Part shown: positions 1 to 11,314 of the stretch, piece by piece
Position numbering within the stretch: position 1 is the first letter of the stretch
Layout of the letters: the number at the start of each line of letters is the position of its first letter
Source of the DNA: Cryptomeria japonica
Lineage: Eukaryota; Streptophyta; Pinopsida; Cupressales; Cupressaceae
DNA: 64,000 nt
Direction: 5' to 3'
Assembly (NCBI RefSeq): GCF_030272615.1
Contig: NC_081411.1
Span: 183,978,977-184,042,976 of the forward strand
Translations under genes and position numbers: made by a program
The notes under the pieces: generated by a model
What the model was told of the DNA's origin: nothing
What the model saw: the letters and a program-made list of their open reading frames with translations, nothing else
Databases searched by the model: none

Positions 1-59
1 ATAATGAGAGTATGTTACAAATCTCAATATTTTAACAACAATCGAAGGAAGATGTATAT

Positions 60-720
60 ATAAACATTAAATAAAAATTATATCATAACATAAGTGTACA
101 TGAAGAATATTCCTTTTACAATAAAAACTATGTACTCCAAAATACTCCAATCTATCATTCAATAAATGACATATTCATAATACACTTGTAGAGAAAACCT
201 CCACAAGTTTATAAAAAGCTAAAGACATATCAATTCTATTAGTTTATTAAAATATTTACAAACTCTCACAATTTCCATCCAAATCATCTAATATATAGGA
301 GATATAATACATGAAACAACCCAATAGAAATTAAGAAACCATTACCTATAAATACCCAAAAAGTGGCACCCAAATCCTTAGCTTAGAAATCCAACTCTCA
401 AATCTCAAAATGACCCCACCCACTAGAAATAATATATTCCTTCCAATTTTCATAACATCATTATAATCCTCTCACCAAAATAGTTGTTCCACTTTGATTC
501 ATATGTTTCCAACCAAATATTTTTTATGATGTGTCATATCATGCTTATAAATACATTGATCAACACATGTAACACCCCCTTATAGATATTTTATGTGTTC
601 ATAATTTTTTACATTTCTTATTTGAAATGACCAACTTTTAGAGGCCATAAATTTTAATATTGAAGTTTGATGGAGCTATTCTTTTTTCTTCAATTGGTAG
701 ATCTTGAAGAGACCTACACA
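60..720. repeat. Dispersed repeat R1, copy 1
   Basis: This segment aligns by eye with 19985-20625 in the same orientation. Shared blocks include 'cataacataagtgtaca', 'tcattataatcc..ctcacc', and the run around 'gagatataatac' / 'gagatacagc'. Identity is only moderate and broken by indels, so both copies are old. No coding potential is visible. It could be an old LTR or other non-coding transposon part; the family is not recognised. Confidence 0.6.
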
Positions 721-2264
721 ACAATACCTACTTAGAAATGGGGCCAAACAACTCAAAATATTGATTTCGGAAAAAAATTTAATGTATAGCCTATTAATTA
801 AATTTTTTATTTTATAACTTGAAATCACACTTTTTATAATTTTAATATTATGAGATATTGGGAATAAAAGTAAAGACACTGCAAAAGGAAATGTGAGCAT
901 AATTTTACAAATCTTAAATTAAGTCTTACGGTCAATAAAAATCCATTCATCCAAATAATACTTAATTTGTACAATTACATAATGAGATTATTGAAAAAAA
1001 ATTATATTAAGAGAAATTAATAACACAATAACAACATCATATAATAGAGTATTTATCATGTAAAAAACATTTTTAGAAAAATAAACACTAACGAAAAGAA
1101 GGCATATATTATATTATCTTCAAAACAAGATTATAAAGCAACAATCTTCAATTTTAGAACTGTTTATTCAATTTGATAAAATCTATGCACCTATGAAAAT
1201 TGCATTTGAATGTTTCCATCTCAAAATCCTAATAGATAGGTTAACGAAGGCCTAAAATATCACCATAATCCATTAAAATGGGTTAAAAGAGGTTCCAAGA
1301 TACCATGGTAAAATCTGATAGAACTCTACATGTGCTAAATATGACCTATTATAACCTCTTACAACTTATCATAAATGTCTAATAACAAACATTCTATCTT
1401 GTGTGTCTAGATTGTCATAGAATACCAACAATAGTAGATTCTCTTTCAACATGTCATAATGGACTAAAAATAGGTCATACAAAGATCCCTCTAACTTGAC
1501 ATAACATCTCAATAATGTCCACACCAACTTGGGCAACATGATTAACTTTCTCAACCATTGATGTTTTCATAGTAAAAAATGCCTCAAGTAAAATATTTTT
1601 TTTGGTAAATAACTAATTATCATTACCAATAACATATTAGTTATTTTACTTGTAAAACTAATTACTCCTATCAATAAAACCATCATCCCTTATCAATGCA
1701 CTTACAAACAACATTAAAAACTATTAAATACAAAGGATTTACGAGGTTGATGCCACCTTAAGCCTAACATTATTCTACATTAACTAATAGATTGTGAATA
1801 CCTATATAGAAAAACATAAATTAATTTAATACATAAAATAATGCCCATGATTTCCTTGAACTAGTGAACATTTCTAAGCTCATAGGTTTAGTAATAGAAT
1901 TTACAACATTCTCTTGATTTTCAATCTTCATCAACTCGATATATGTATTTGTAAGAAATTTATGAACAAATTGGTGCTTAACCCCCAAATAATTATTTTG
2001 AGCATGATACATAAACTTTTTATCCAAACAAATTACTCTCTAACTATCAAAACTAATCTATATTATTTTACAATAAAATTAATAATCGCACACAATCTCT
2101 AAAATGAAACTTCCTCCTTAAACACATGGGGTTAGTCATATAATCTGATTTGGTTGTGGATAAAACAAATATGGGCTGCCTCTTACTTGTTCAAATCACT
2201 ACACTTAAACAAATAAAAATATATGTATAGTTGGACCTTTGACTATCCAAATCACTAGCCCAAT
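721..2264. other. AT-rich intergenic DNA, nothing recognised
   Basis: Short open frames occur here but none has protein-like composition, a recognisable domain or a partner elsewhere in the window. No tRNA, LTR pair or tandem array was seen. Confidence 0.5.
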
Positions 2265-3420
2265 GTATAACAACAAATGAACTAGATATAATACATATGT
2301 AAATATATAATAAAATAAGATGCGGTAATTAAACATGGGATATTGATACCATCAATAATGGTTGTTTGGTTACCTTGACACTATGGGAAATAAGTGGTTA
2401 TGATGTGGCTCTTAATAGCTAGGCACACTAACATCGACATTTATAGTAGTAAGATAGGTATAAGAACCCAATAGGCATCCTAAGTTATGAGCACACGAAT
2501 GTATAGAAAAGGGGGTGTATCTCTAATGAAAATAGATCAAGAAAAGTAATTGTGCAAGAAAGAATGATTCTCTAAAAGTTAAATTTATAATCGTGAAGGT
2601 GGAACTCGTGAAGCCTCTACTATTAAAACTATGCCTTCATACCAGGTTAATGAAGACATAGTGTATAAAGGGGAAGCCATGATTTTCCTAAATACAAAAT
2701 TTATTTTCATGAAAGAGAAATGCATAAAAGTGTAAGAATCAATTCTCCTAATATGAAAAGTATGTCTATGAAGGCCCTTCTATAGTTTGATTTCTAAGGT
2801 TATCAATACCATGTTAGTCCTTCATAACATTAATTCTTCTCTTGGTGGATTGCATGTGTTGAACCTTAATGTTATACTTCGTTGAGCCAAGACACAAAGT
2901 TTATATAGTGAATAGCCTTGCATAAGATTTCAATGGAACTTCAGTATACACAAGTGATATTAATCATGCACAATGGATTATTTATTAGATACACCTACCC
3001 AAGATATTATTTTTTCACAATGACTCTTACCATAAAATTAAAGATTATCATTTAATATCAAAATAGTCTCTAAAGCTACTAAGGTAGAAAAATTAAAGGT
3101 AGTCTAATGTTAGATAACAGTATTTCATTTCAATGCGGATATAAAATATTCAGTGGACTTGGCATATCCGAATGTAATGGTTCAATTTATAACACCAATC
3201 TAGCTAGCCAATAGTTTAAATCTCATTATCAAACTATTTACAAAATTATATCATTCTGTGTCTAAATTTTTCTTCACTTCAAATGACGTGAGGATGATTG
3301 TGCATCATTTTCCAGTTGTTTTTTTAATTTTTAAAGTTATTTCATTATGTTGTTATTAGTATATTATTTCACCTTTGGTTTCTTTATAGTTGATAGTCTA
3401 TATATACTACTTTGTTTATG
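2265..3420. repeat. Dispersed repeat R2, copy 1
   Basis: About 1.15 kb matching 48920-50180 in the same orientation, with long shared blocks (for example 'acttcgttgag'-side text diverges, but 'cattaattcttctcttgg' and 'aaggtggaactc' are kept). Identity within blocks looks like about 80%. No ORF is conserved between copies, so it is probably a non-coding part of a transposon such as an LTR. Family unknown. Confidence 0.65.
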
Positions 3421-3591
3421 TGTTTTATTATTTTTTGTTTTCAGGGAATTAGAGTTGTTTTCAATTGTTATTTTAGTTTAGATTTGTATCGCTTCAACAA
3501 AGGTAGATGAGAAATTCTTTTACTCTTATCCTTTCTTGAAGAATATCTTTATCTAATTTATTGGTTTGTGTTACCTTTGCCTTTATTTCCT

Positions 3592-3990
3592 ATGGCTTCA
3601 CGACTAAAGTGTATGCCATGCTTTCCAACGAGGCTCACAAATTGGGTTGGGTCATTTTTGGGCCATGCTTATTCCTTTGTTGCTTTTATTATTTTACACT
3701 TTTATACATGTCTGCAAGGTTTTGCATGGAGGAGGAAGAATTTATCCACTTGAATGGTTTATTTCCTTTTTTCTTGACAGTTTTTTGGAGTGCGTATGGA
3801 AGAAAGTAGAAAGTTGGGGGGTTTTGAACTTCATGTGGTGCCAAAAAGAAAAGTGGCTTGCCATCTTTTACCAAGAATCCTCACCAGAAAGATATGCCTA
3901 TGAGTATATAAGATAAAGAACAATCGATTATTAAAAAGATTTGAAAAAATTGCTTCTACTAAATCTATGATATTTCAATGTAGCTCCCCA
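3592..3990 (+). pseudogene. Conserved ORF-fragment repeat R3, copy 1 (degenerate)
   Basis: A short coding-like segment whose sequence and downstream flank reappear at 30725-31080. Reading from the ATG at 3592 gives MASRLKCMPCFP followed by a hydrophobic stretch. The second copy reads MPCLPKMLSWVILGACLF in the equivalent place. After the frame breaks, DNA similarity continues through 'aagataaagaacaa' and 'ttgcttctac'. The hydrophobic N-terminus resembles a membrane anchor, but I do not recognise the protein. It is either an exon fragment captured and multiplied by a transposon, or part of an uncharacterised element. Confidence 0.45.
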
Positions 3991-4511
3991 CATTAAAAAT
4001 TCCCAGCTTTATACGACAAGGTAAAGCATGGACACAGTGATGCATCTTCTTATTACTACAAAAATATGTGATAGTGACTAAGTCTTGGTCGAAGTTTTTC
4101 CCAATAACCATTTCATGAAATGGAAACAATCTACCCTAGTCAGGGTCTTTTCACACACATTCTTTCCACTGATAAGGGAAAATAGGAAGCATAAAAGGAT
4201 AGGGAGACTCTTCATATGATAATTCTCTCCAACGTTCTTCAAGTTACATATAACAATTTGTAGAGGAACATGGGAACTTTTGTAGATTATGAGATATGGC
4301 TTGTTTTTTTCCTGCACTTATTCCTTTTAGGTTGTCCTTTCTTGAAACCCTAGCGTATTATTTTTGGTATTTAAACTATTTTTAACCTGTAAGTGTCAAA
4401 CCCTGCTTGCAAGATCACTAGAGCCCCACAACATTTCACGATTTGACATGCACTTAATTTGTATACTTAATTAACCGTGTTCATAATTCAATTATGATTT
4501 CATGAATGCCA
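3991..4511. other. Unassigned DNA upstream of LTR element 1
   Basis: No coding signal. The true 5' boundary of the LTR element that follows should lie here: a 3' LTR of 1204 bp predicts a start near 4400, and a TG dinucleotide at 4394 is a candidate. However, 4394-4511 does not resemble the start of the 3' LTR. Confidence 0.4.
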
Positions 4512-5606
4512 TTCACCATACCATACCATGATGTCCTGTATCTTCTCTAGACCCTATCCGGGCACCAAAATAGGGTAGCACAGGGGCATGGCACCCCTTT
4601 CCCTCCTAGAACAAGGGCGTGTTTCCTCTGTGCCCCTAGGATAGGGGTGTGGCTCCCCTGCCCCTCCTAGAACAAGGGTGTGTTGCCCCTATCCCCCTAG
4701 AATAGGGGAGTGGCTCCCCTATCCCCACCTCTTAGAGTGGTCTTATGTCAAGTCTGCTCGATCTCCTATGCACAATTTGTCTCTGGGGTTTGTAATTCCT
4801 CTTTGTCGGCCTTCAATGGTTGAAAATTAATCCTTGAGGCATGTATAAAAGGAAATTAAATACCCTCATTCATGGATGGATGAAAAACTCATGATAGGGG
4901 ATAAGGAGCATAAGGAGAAGATATAGGATTTCAAGGTCATCATCAAGCATTCAAGCATATGGACATTTATGGTTACTTTCAAGAAGTAAAGCAATTATCA
5001 TCAATAAGTTGCAAATCTACAAGGTATACATCTCCATTGTTTACATTCAAGCATTTTCAATTACTTTCTTTCTATGTTGATTCCTCAACCGGGGTTTGAC
5101 TGAGGCAAACCTCTATCCACAACTCCCCTTTCTTCTCTTTTATGTGTTTAGGTTGGATGTGCACATCTGTAATTGCAAGTTTGGGCTTCATTTGCAGAGA
5201 CGAAAGAACCCTTTTCATTTCGCGGATTTTGTGGCCGACCATGTACATTCTCGTCATGGTCCTGACAACTTTTCTCCAAATTTGTAGGGTAGATCCACGT
5301 CAGTTTAATTAGTTTAGTTCTGAAGTTACAACGCGATCCCGAGTTGGTAGCACCTCATTTCACTCATTTCCTCTCTCTTTTCCACATAGTCAACAAGTCA
5401 ACTTTCTCATTTACAAAAGAGGGTAAATCATACTTCAATAGTTGCAATCCACTTAGAATTCACATCCTTGTTTCCCTTGGATTTGGATCTAGTAGATTCA
5501 AGCCCCTCTTTTAAATGTAAAGTTTCTCCCAAGTGAAAATCATCCTAGTGGCTTCCTTTCTCTCTCCCAGGTGAGGAGTCATTAGGATCCAATTTTCCAC
5601 TTTACA
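4512..5606 (+). repeat. LTR element 1, 5' LTR (left end uncertain)
   Basis: Matches 10233-11314 nearly end to end ('tctctagaccct', 'ccgggc', 'caacaagtcaactttctcattta'). It ends at 'ccactttaca', immediately before the primer-binding-like site. It holds more copies of a G/C-rich minisatellite (4590-4740) than the 3' LTR. The first ~120 bp of the 3' LTR have no match here. Confidence 0.75.
4590..4740 (+). repeat. GC-rich minisatellite in 5' LTR
   Basis: About two units of ~75 bp built from 'cctagaacaaggg', 'ataggggtgtggctcccct' and similar G-run/C-run pairs. Only one equivalent unit is present in the 3' LTR (10290-10350), so the array changed length after insertion. Confidence 0.6.
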
Positions 5607-5623
5607 TTTTGGTGAACCCCATG
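5607..5623 (+). other. Primer-binding-like site of LTR element 1
   Basis: TTTTGGTGAACCCCATG directly abuts the 5' LTR end (..TTTACA). The TGGTGAACCC core starts with TGG as expected for pairing to a tRNA CCA end. A closely similar string, TTGGTTAACCCGATGTGAAC, sits at the equivalent place in the 13.7-kb element (45764-45783, minus strand). The tRNA species was not identified. Confidence 0.6.
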
Positions 5624-6451
5624 TTTTACACATTAATTTTTATTTCTCATTATTAGATTTGATTAATTGCAATTTCAATTTCAAATTTTTATTTTCAAGT
5701 TTGATCTATTCGCAAATTTTAGAGGTTAATTGCATAAAAACCCTAATTTTTTATTTTGTGCAAATTAAGCTTGTGAGGTGTAAAATTTTAATTGCTTGTT
5801 ACAGATCTGATTTCTATTTCAAAATAGTAATTCAAATCAATCCCTTTGTTCTAAAAATTCAGTGGTTAAATCATAAAACCCTAATTTTTAAGATTCTTCT
5901 ATTTTTGACCTTTGATTGCAATTTTGACCGATCTACACATCTCCAAATCGGTTGTTTTTTTGGATTCCACATTAAAATCATAATCTCTATCATTCTTGAA
6001 AATTTGAAAAAGAGTTGGTCGGACCATGTGCATTCTCACCACAGTCCTCGACTTTTTTCCCGAAATTTTGGAAGACAAAATTGACTATATTTTTTTGCTC
6101 AAATCCAGAAAATGAGCGTACTTTATCAATTTTAAAACTCTCTAAGGTCAAACACAAGTTCAAAATTCATCAAATTCATAGCTTAAAATTAATTTTCATA
6201 AAAAGGTCGTAATTTTAGATTTGCTTTTCCAGCAAATTCATATTTCATTGAAGAGACTTTTAGTGGCAATTAATAAATTGGATTTACTTTCTCTTTCACA
6301 TGTGATTACATTAATTTTTGCATATATTTATCATGTGTCAGATAAGATTGTCTTCCATTTCTTGTTACTTCTCTTTCTTCATAACACTTGGTCATATTAT
6401 GTTGTTAGGATTTCCAATTTATTTTCTTTTCAACTAGATCTCAATGCTTCC

Positions 6452-7670
6452 ATGTATCATTTATGCTACATTATGGTGATATTGTTAACAAAATGCATTT
6501 CCTATGTCAATGACCTTAAAGCTTTTGTAGATACTAAACCTAGAGATTCTACCCTTTGTACCTCTCCTAGGGTATCTTGTGGGTATGAGATGAGATCTAA
6601 TGATTTACCCAATGATCTTTCTACAAGAGAGAAAGCATTGGAAAGTAATATGGATCCACATTCTTCTTCTACACATACCCTTGAGCAAGGGGGGCTATAT
6701 AAAAACATCAACAATCTTGCATCTTTAGATCCTCCTTATTCTTCTAAGACCTATCTTCAACATCAAAGTCTATGTAGGGAGGATGATGTCATGCATTTTA
6801 TTCATGACCTTTCCCCTCACATAGAAATCACTAAAAATGAGCTTTTAGATGACAAAGATGTTCCTCCCCAATCTTCCAAAAAGGATAAGCTTGATAAAGG
6901 AAAAGAGATTGTCATTTTACATGATACTCCTCCTTCATCTACAAATCCTTTTCTACCTCTTTACAAATCAGAGTTTAAAGAAATTCATGATCTTGTTACT
7001 CCATCTAGTCAATTACAACATTCTTATAGTCATGGTTTTCATATAATTACAAAAAAGGTTTTAAAGGACAAGGAATTGGGAAATTTGAGCATGGAATTCA
7101 TGTCCCTATAAACTCTCCTACACAAACTACTACAAGAGACCTAGGCAGTGGTACCCCTCTTTCTATGGATGAATTCCTTAGACTTCAAAACTTTAAAGAC
7201 TACCTTCAAAAACAATAAATCAAGAGAGCCCACAAGAATGCCTCTTCTTTAAAGTGTCCTTTTCGTTCATTTCATCAAACCCATGACCATAATGCTGATG
7301 ATTGCCCTGATTTTCAAAAACCTATTCAAGATGGCATAGAAAGTGGCAAAATTAAAATTATGGATAATAAACACCTTCTAAAAAACCTTCTTCTTCATGG
7401 GAAGATGATATTTACCATCCTGATAGATTAGCTGCAAGAATCTATTGGAGGTTGAAATATGACAAGAACATTTCCTTTCCTCCTCAAAATAAAAACAAAA
7501 ATCTTAAGCAAGTGAAAGGTATTGAATATTGCATTTTTTATGATTTATATTCACACTATATTGGAAAATGTTATGCATTTAAGAAATATTTTCAACTACA
7601 ATATGATCTTGCACACATTTCTCTCATAGAAGATCTAGCTGTATTTCTTGGTAAAAACATCATGCCTTAG
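6452..7670 (+). pseudogene. Degenerate gag-like region of LTR element 1
   Basis: The first open segment runs from ATG 6452 to 7111 and is rich in Ser, Asp, Pro, His and Lys, with charged text such as KKDKLDKGKEIVILHDTPP. The frame then shifts. At 7255-7305 another frame reads CPFRSFHQTHDHNADDC, a C-x2-4-H...H...C arrangement like the 'CxFHxxxGHxTxxC' segments downstream of plant Gypsy gag. A second, partly decayed copy (CIFYDLYSHYIGKC) lies in a third frame within 7452-7670. Known: such Cys/His segments accompany Gypsy gag/pol polyproteins. Inferred: this was the gag-type protein of the element. At least two frameshifts make it non-functional. The open frame extends upstream of 6452 without an ATG. 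Confidence 0.55.
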
Positions 7671-9090
7671 CACTTCTTTTCCCTTCATGTTGCTCTTCAC
7701 CCTATAGCATAGTTATCCCATTTCATGGGGGCTCTTTATCATTAGTGGTGGTAGTATTTTACGTCAACATACTATGGGGGAGCAACATGATTCAGTCCAT
7801 TTTTCTTCTTTTTTCTATACATTTATCTCTATCTTTGTGCATTATTCATTATTAGATCTCTTTTCTTGCATAGGGTTATTCTTATGTGAGCATATAGTTG
7901 TTCTTTGGTTTCCCTCTTTTCTTGGAGAGGGGCATCTTTAATTATTACTGCACTTCTTCTCTTTCCCTCATTCTCTTGGAAACTTACCTCCTCTATGGTT
8001 TCAATTATTCGCAAGTATGATATGCCCCTTAGTAATGAATGATCTCTTGGGAGGTATGTCTCCTTTCCTTGTGAGGATTTGCTCCACTAGGACAACATAT
8101 CACTTGAAACTAATCACCATCAGAATATGTGTAATTTTTCTCCTTGTTCTCCTCACTTGGGAGGCAAGGATTTTCATTCCTTTCCCTTTCTTTCTTTCTT
8201 ATTATTTCTTTTAGGGGCTTCATTTTTCATATTTTATTATCAATTATTACAATGCTATGCTTTTATGATTAATCCTTCTTGGGGAATATATGATGTTTTT
8301 CCTCCCTTCCTTTCAAAGATTGCCACTTCTTGAGACATGTATTTTACATTTACTAATGTCTCTTCTTGCATGTGTTCATGTAAGTTCATTGCATATTTTC
8401 TTATGTTTAATCTCTCTCTAGTAGATTGTGTAAGCTCTTCTCATTGTCCCTTAACTTGGGGGGCAATGATCCTTCTCTCTCTCTCTTTCTCTAGGGATCC
8501 GCTTTGCCCTATTAAGTGGATCGTGTGAGTTATATTACTTAATATCATTCCTTGTGCTAAATTGTTTGTTGTTGGCTCAAGGATTCTCTCTTATGCAAGA
8601 GGTGTAAGTCCTTGATTACAACCTCTTTTCCACTTTGGTAATGTACATCTATGATAAATTCACCCATCCCTCTTGGGGTTAAACATGAGTCATCCTTCAC
8701 CAAGAATCTCTTTCACCTAGGAATAGGAGGAAGGATTGCATTATTGCTCTCTCCTTTGATTTGTTCTAGAAGATGTTATATTTGTCTAAGACAACTCCTC
8801 TTAGGGGTAGATGTAATTTTTTAACAATGATCTCTTCTTCTCCATAGATCACCTTTACACTTACAGCAAGACATCTCTTGTCAACTATCTTATCCTTGAT
8901 TGAAGAGTATTCCCTCCCTTTCTTGGATTTATGACATCGTTGTGTAGCGGATATCTTCTTTGTGATGAAGGTAGGTATCCTTGTTATTATTTCTTTAAGA
9001 TATCAACATCAGCCTATGTTAACATCTTAAGGGGGTGAAACCCACACTGCTCCTTTGTACAATACTTCTCTCATGCATTAAACATTGGGA
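7671..9090 (+). other. Non-coding interior of LTR element 1
   Basis: No polymerase domain is visible. The strand is pyrimidine-rich (many 'ctctctcttt' runs), and short G-run motifs such as 'acttgggaggcaagg' and 'acttggggggcaatg' recur about every 120-300 bp, suggesting an old degenerate repeat. Confidence 0.5.
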
Positions 9091-9420
9091 CATTCTTGGA
9101 ACTAGAGGGAAACCTCCTAGAGAAAGATGTCGTCACTTTTTGTACAGTGGGTCATTCTTGGAACCAGAGCATGATGTCTTAGAGAGAGATGTCTTCACTT
9201 CTTCTTGTCTTGTACAGTGAAATATTCTTGGAACTAGAGGGAAGTTTCTTAGAGAAAGATATCATCATTTTTCTCTGGAATAGTGGGTCATTCTCAGAAT
9301 CAGAGCATGGTCTCTTAGAAGGAGATGAAGCCACTTTTCTCTTATGTGGGGTGACTATTCTAAGAAGTAGAGTTTGGTCTCTTAGATTGAGATATCACAC
9401 ATTTCTTGACACTTGTACTA
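9091..9420 (+). repeat. Five-copy 62-70 bp tandem repeat
   Basis: Units begin at 9091, 9153, 9223, 9289 and 9355 with 'cattcttggaac' or a variant. Copies 1 and 3 continue 'tagaggga' while copies 2 and 4 continue 'cagagcatg', so the array is better described as a ~132-bp dimer repeated. Confidence 0.75.
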
Positions 9421-10094
9421 TACATTCTATATAAGTTGTAGCATACTCAGGCATAGAATCCTATGAGGCACTTCGAATCTCACTTGCACACACATGCATG
9501 AGGTTGAGTGGAACTAACGGTGTTCTCATTCTCTCTCTTTACATGGATCACCTAGGAAATCTCTAGGGGTGAGATTCTCCATGTCCTTCTCTCCATGGAT
9601 CACCTATTTTTAGGGGTAACATGTCCATGGTTTCTTTCTTCTTCGCTTTTCTTCTCATGGATCACCAAAGTGTGCATTCATGTTCTCTCTCTTCTTCCTC
9701 TCATGAAATCATAGTTTTACTATTGATAGCTCATGGATGATGCCAATTTTTCTCTTTTATGTGATTTCTTGTGTTTATGTGATGGCATTTGTCTTTGTGT
9801 CCTGATTAGTTGTTGAGACATTTGAGCTTGATATCTCTTCAACTAGTTAGTTTGTCTTATTCTTGTCATGTGTCTTTTTGTGCTTTGTCCTTGATTTTGT
9901 GTGGCTTGTGACTTTTTATTTTGTGTGCTCTTGCATATGTTGGCGTGATTTGAGACCCTATGATATGGGGCTTTTTTCTCCTTAATATTAGTAGTGTCTT
10001 ATACTCCTTGTGGAATTTCTCCTTGTCTCTCATCTTCATCTCTCTCTCTTTTCTTCTACTTTACCAACAGTAGTGGCGTAATCCATACTCCTAC

Positions 10095-10110
10095 TAAAGT
10101 GGGAGCTAAA
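10095..10110 (+). other. Polypurine tract of LTR element 1
   Basis: Purine-rich AAAGTGGGAGCTAAA abuts TGTAGTCTC, the start of the 3' LTR at 10111. The position and composition fit a plus-strand primer. Confidence 0.55.
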
Positions 10111-11314
10111 TGTAGTCTCATAAAATTATGAACCAATAAATTTTAACCACATTGTGGGTCTTCACCTCGGCGATGGCATCTCCTTCCCTAACCAAGACAT
10201 ATTTCTGTATTTCCACCCCTTCACTCTTTCTCCTTCATGTCTTGTATTTTCTCTAGACCCTGTCCGGGCCTCAAAATAGGGTAGGACAAGGGTGTTGTTC
10301 CCCTATCCCCCTAGTACAGGGGCATGGTGCCCCTGTCCCCACCTCTTAGGGTGGTCCTATGTCACATCTACCCAATCTCCTATGCACAATTTGTCTTCGG
10401 GGTTTGTAATTCCTCTTTGTTGGCTTGCAATGGTTGAAAATTAATCCTTGAGGTATGTACAAAATAGAATTTAATGCCCTCATTCATGGATGGATGAAAA
10501 ATGCATGTTGGGGGATAAGGAGCATAAGGAGAAGATACAATATTTCATGGTCATCATCAAGCATTCAAGCATTCAAGTCTTCTTCATTCATCCATTGGAG
10601 CAACATTACAACATTCATTTGCAAGCATGTGTGTGTGTTAAGGTTTTATCATGTTACATGCTATTTCATACAACATTTGTGGTTACATTCAAGAAGAAAA
10701 GCAATTATCATCAACAAGTTGCAGATCTACAAGGTATACATCTCCATTGTTTACATTCAAGCATTTGCAATTACTTTCTTTCTAGGTTGATTCCTCAACT
10801 GGGGTTTGATTGAGGCAAACCCCTATCCAAAACCCCCCTTTCTTCTCTTTTTTGTGTTTAGGTTGTAAGTGCGCAACTTTAATTGTAGGTTTGGGCTTCA
10901 TTTGCAGAGATGAAAGAACCCTTTTCATTTCATGGATTTTGTGGTGGACCATGTACATTCCCGCCATGGTCCTGACAAATTTTCTCTAAATTTGTAGGGC
11001 ATATCCACGTTAGTTTAATTAGTTCAAATCCAAAGTTACAACGCAATCCCAAACTGGTAGCACTTCATTTCACTCATTTACTCTCTTTTCCACATAGTCA
11101 ACAAGTCAACTTTCTCATTTATAAAAGAGGGTAAATCATACCTCAACACTTTCAATCCACTCAGAATTCACATCCTTGTTTCCCTTGGATTTGGATCTAG
11201 AAGATTCAAGCCCCTCTTTTGAATGTAGAGTTTCTCCCAAGTGAAAATCATCCTAGTGGCTTCCTTTCTCTCTCTTAGGTGGGGAGTCACTAGGATCCAA
11301 TTTTCCACTTTACA
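10111..11314 (+). repeat. LTR element 1, 3' LTR
   Basis: A 1204-bp LTR starting TGTAG and ending TTTACA. It aligns with the 5' LTR from 10233 onward. Short open frames inside it (for example 10455-10813) are not conserved between the LTRs and are not genes. Confidence 0.75.

Larger units (their letters stand above)
4512..11314 (+). mobile_element. Non-autonomous LTR retrotransposon 1 (Gypsy-like)
   Basis: Two long direct repeats (4512-5606 and 10111-11314) bracket about 4.5 kb of internal DNA. A primer-binding-like site follows the left repeat and a purine-rich tract precedes the right repeat. The interior carries only a damaged gag-like region with Cys/His-rich segments. No reverse transcriptase, RNase H or integrase motif was found up to the 3' LTR, so the element would have needed enzymes supplied in trans. 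The LTRs differ by many substitutions and by minisatellite length, so the insertion is not recent. Clear target-site duplications were not found, because the left end is uncertain. Gypsy affiliation rests on the gag-type Cys/His segments and is tentative. Confidence 0.75.

Noticed and set aside
5072-5287. Matching ORFs in both LTRs of element 1 (also near 10782-10967)
   Set aside because: They recur only because the LTRs are copies; no domain, and differences include non-coding-like indels.
9091-9420. CRISPR-like spaced repeats
   Set aside because: The whole 66-bp unit is repeated with no unique spacers, and the setting is a plant retroelement.
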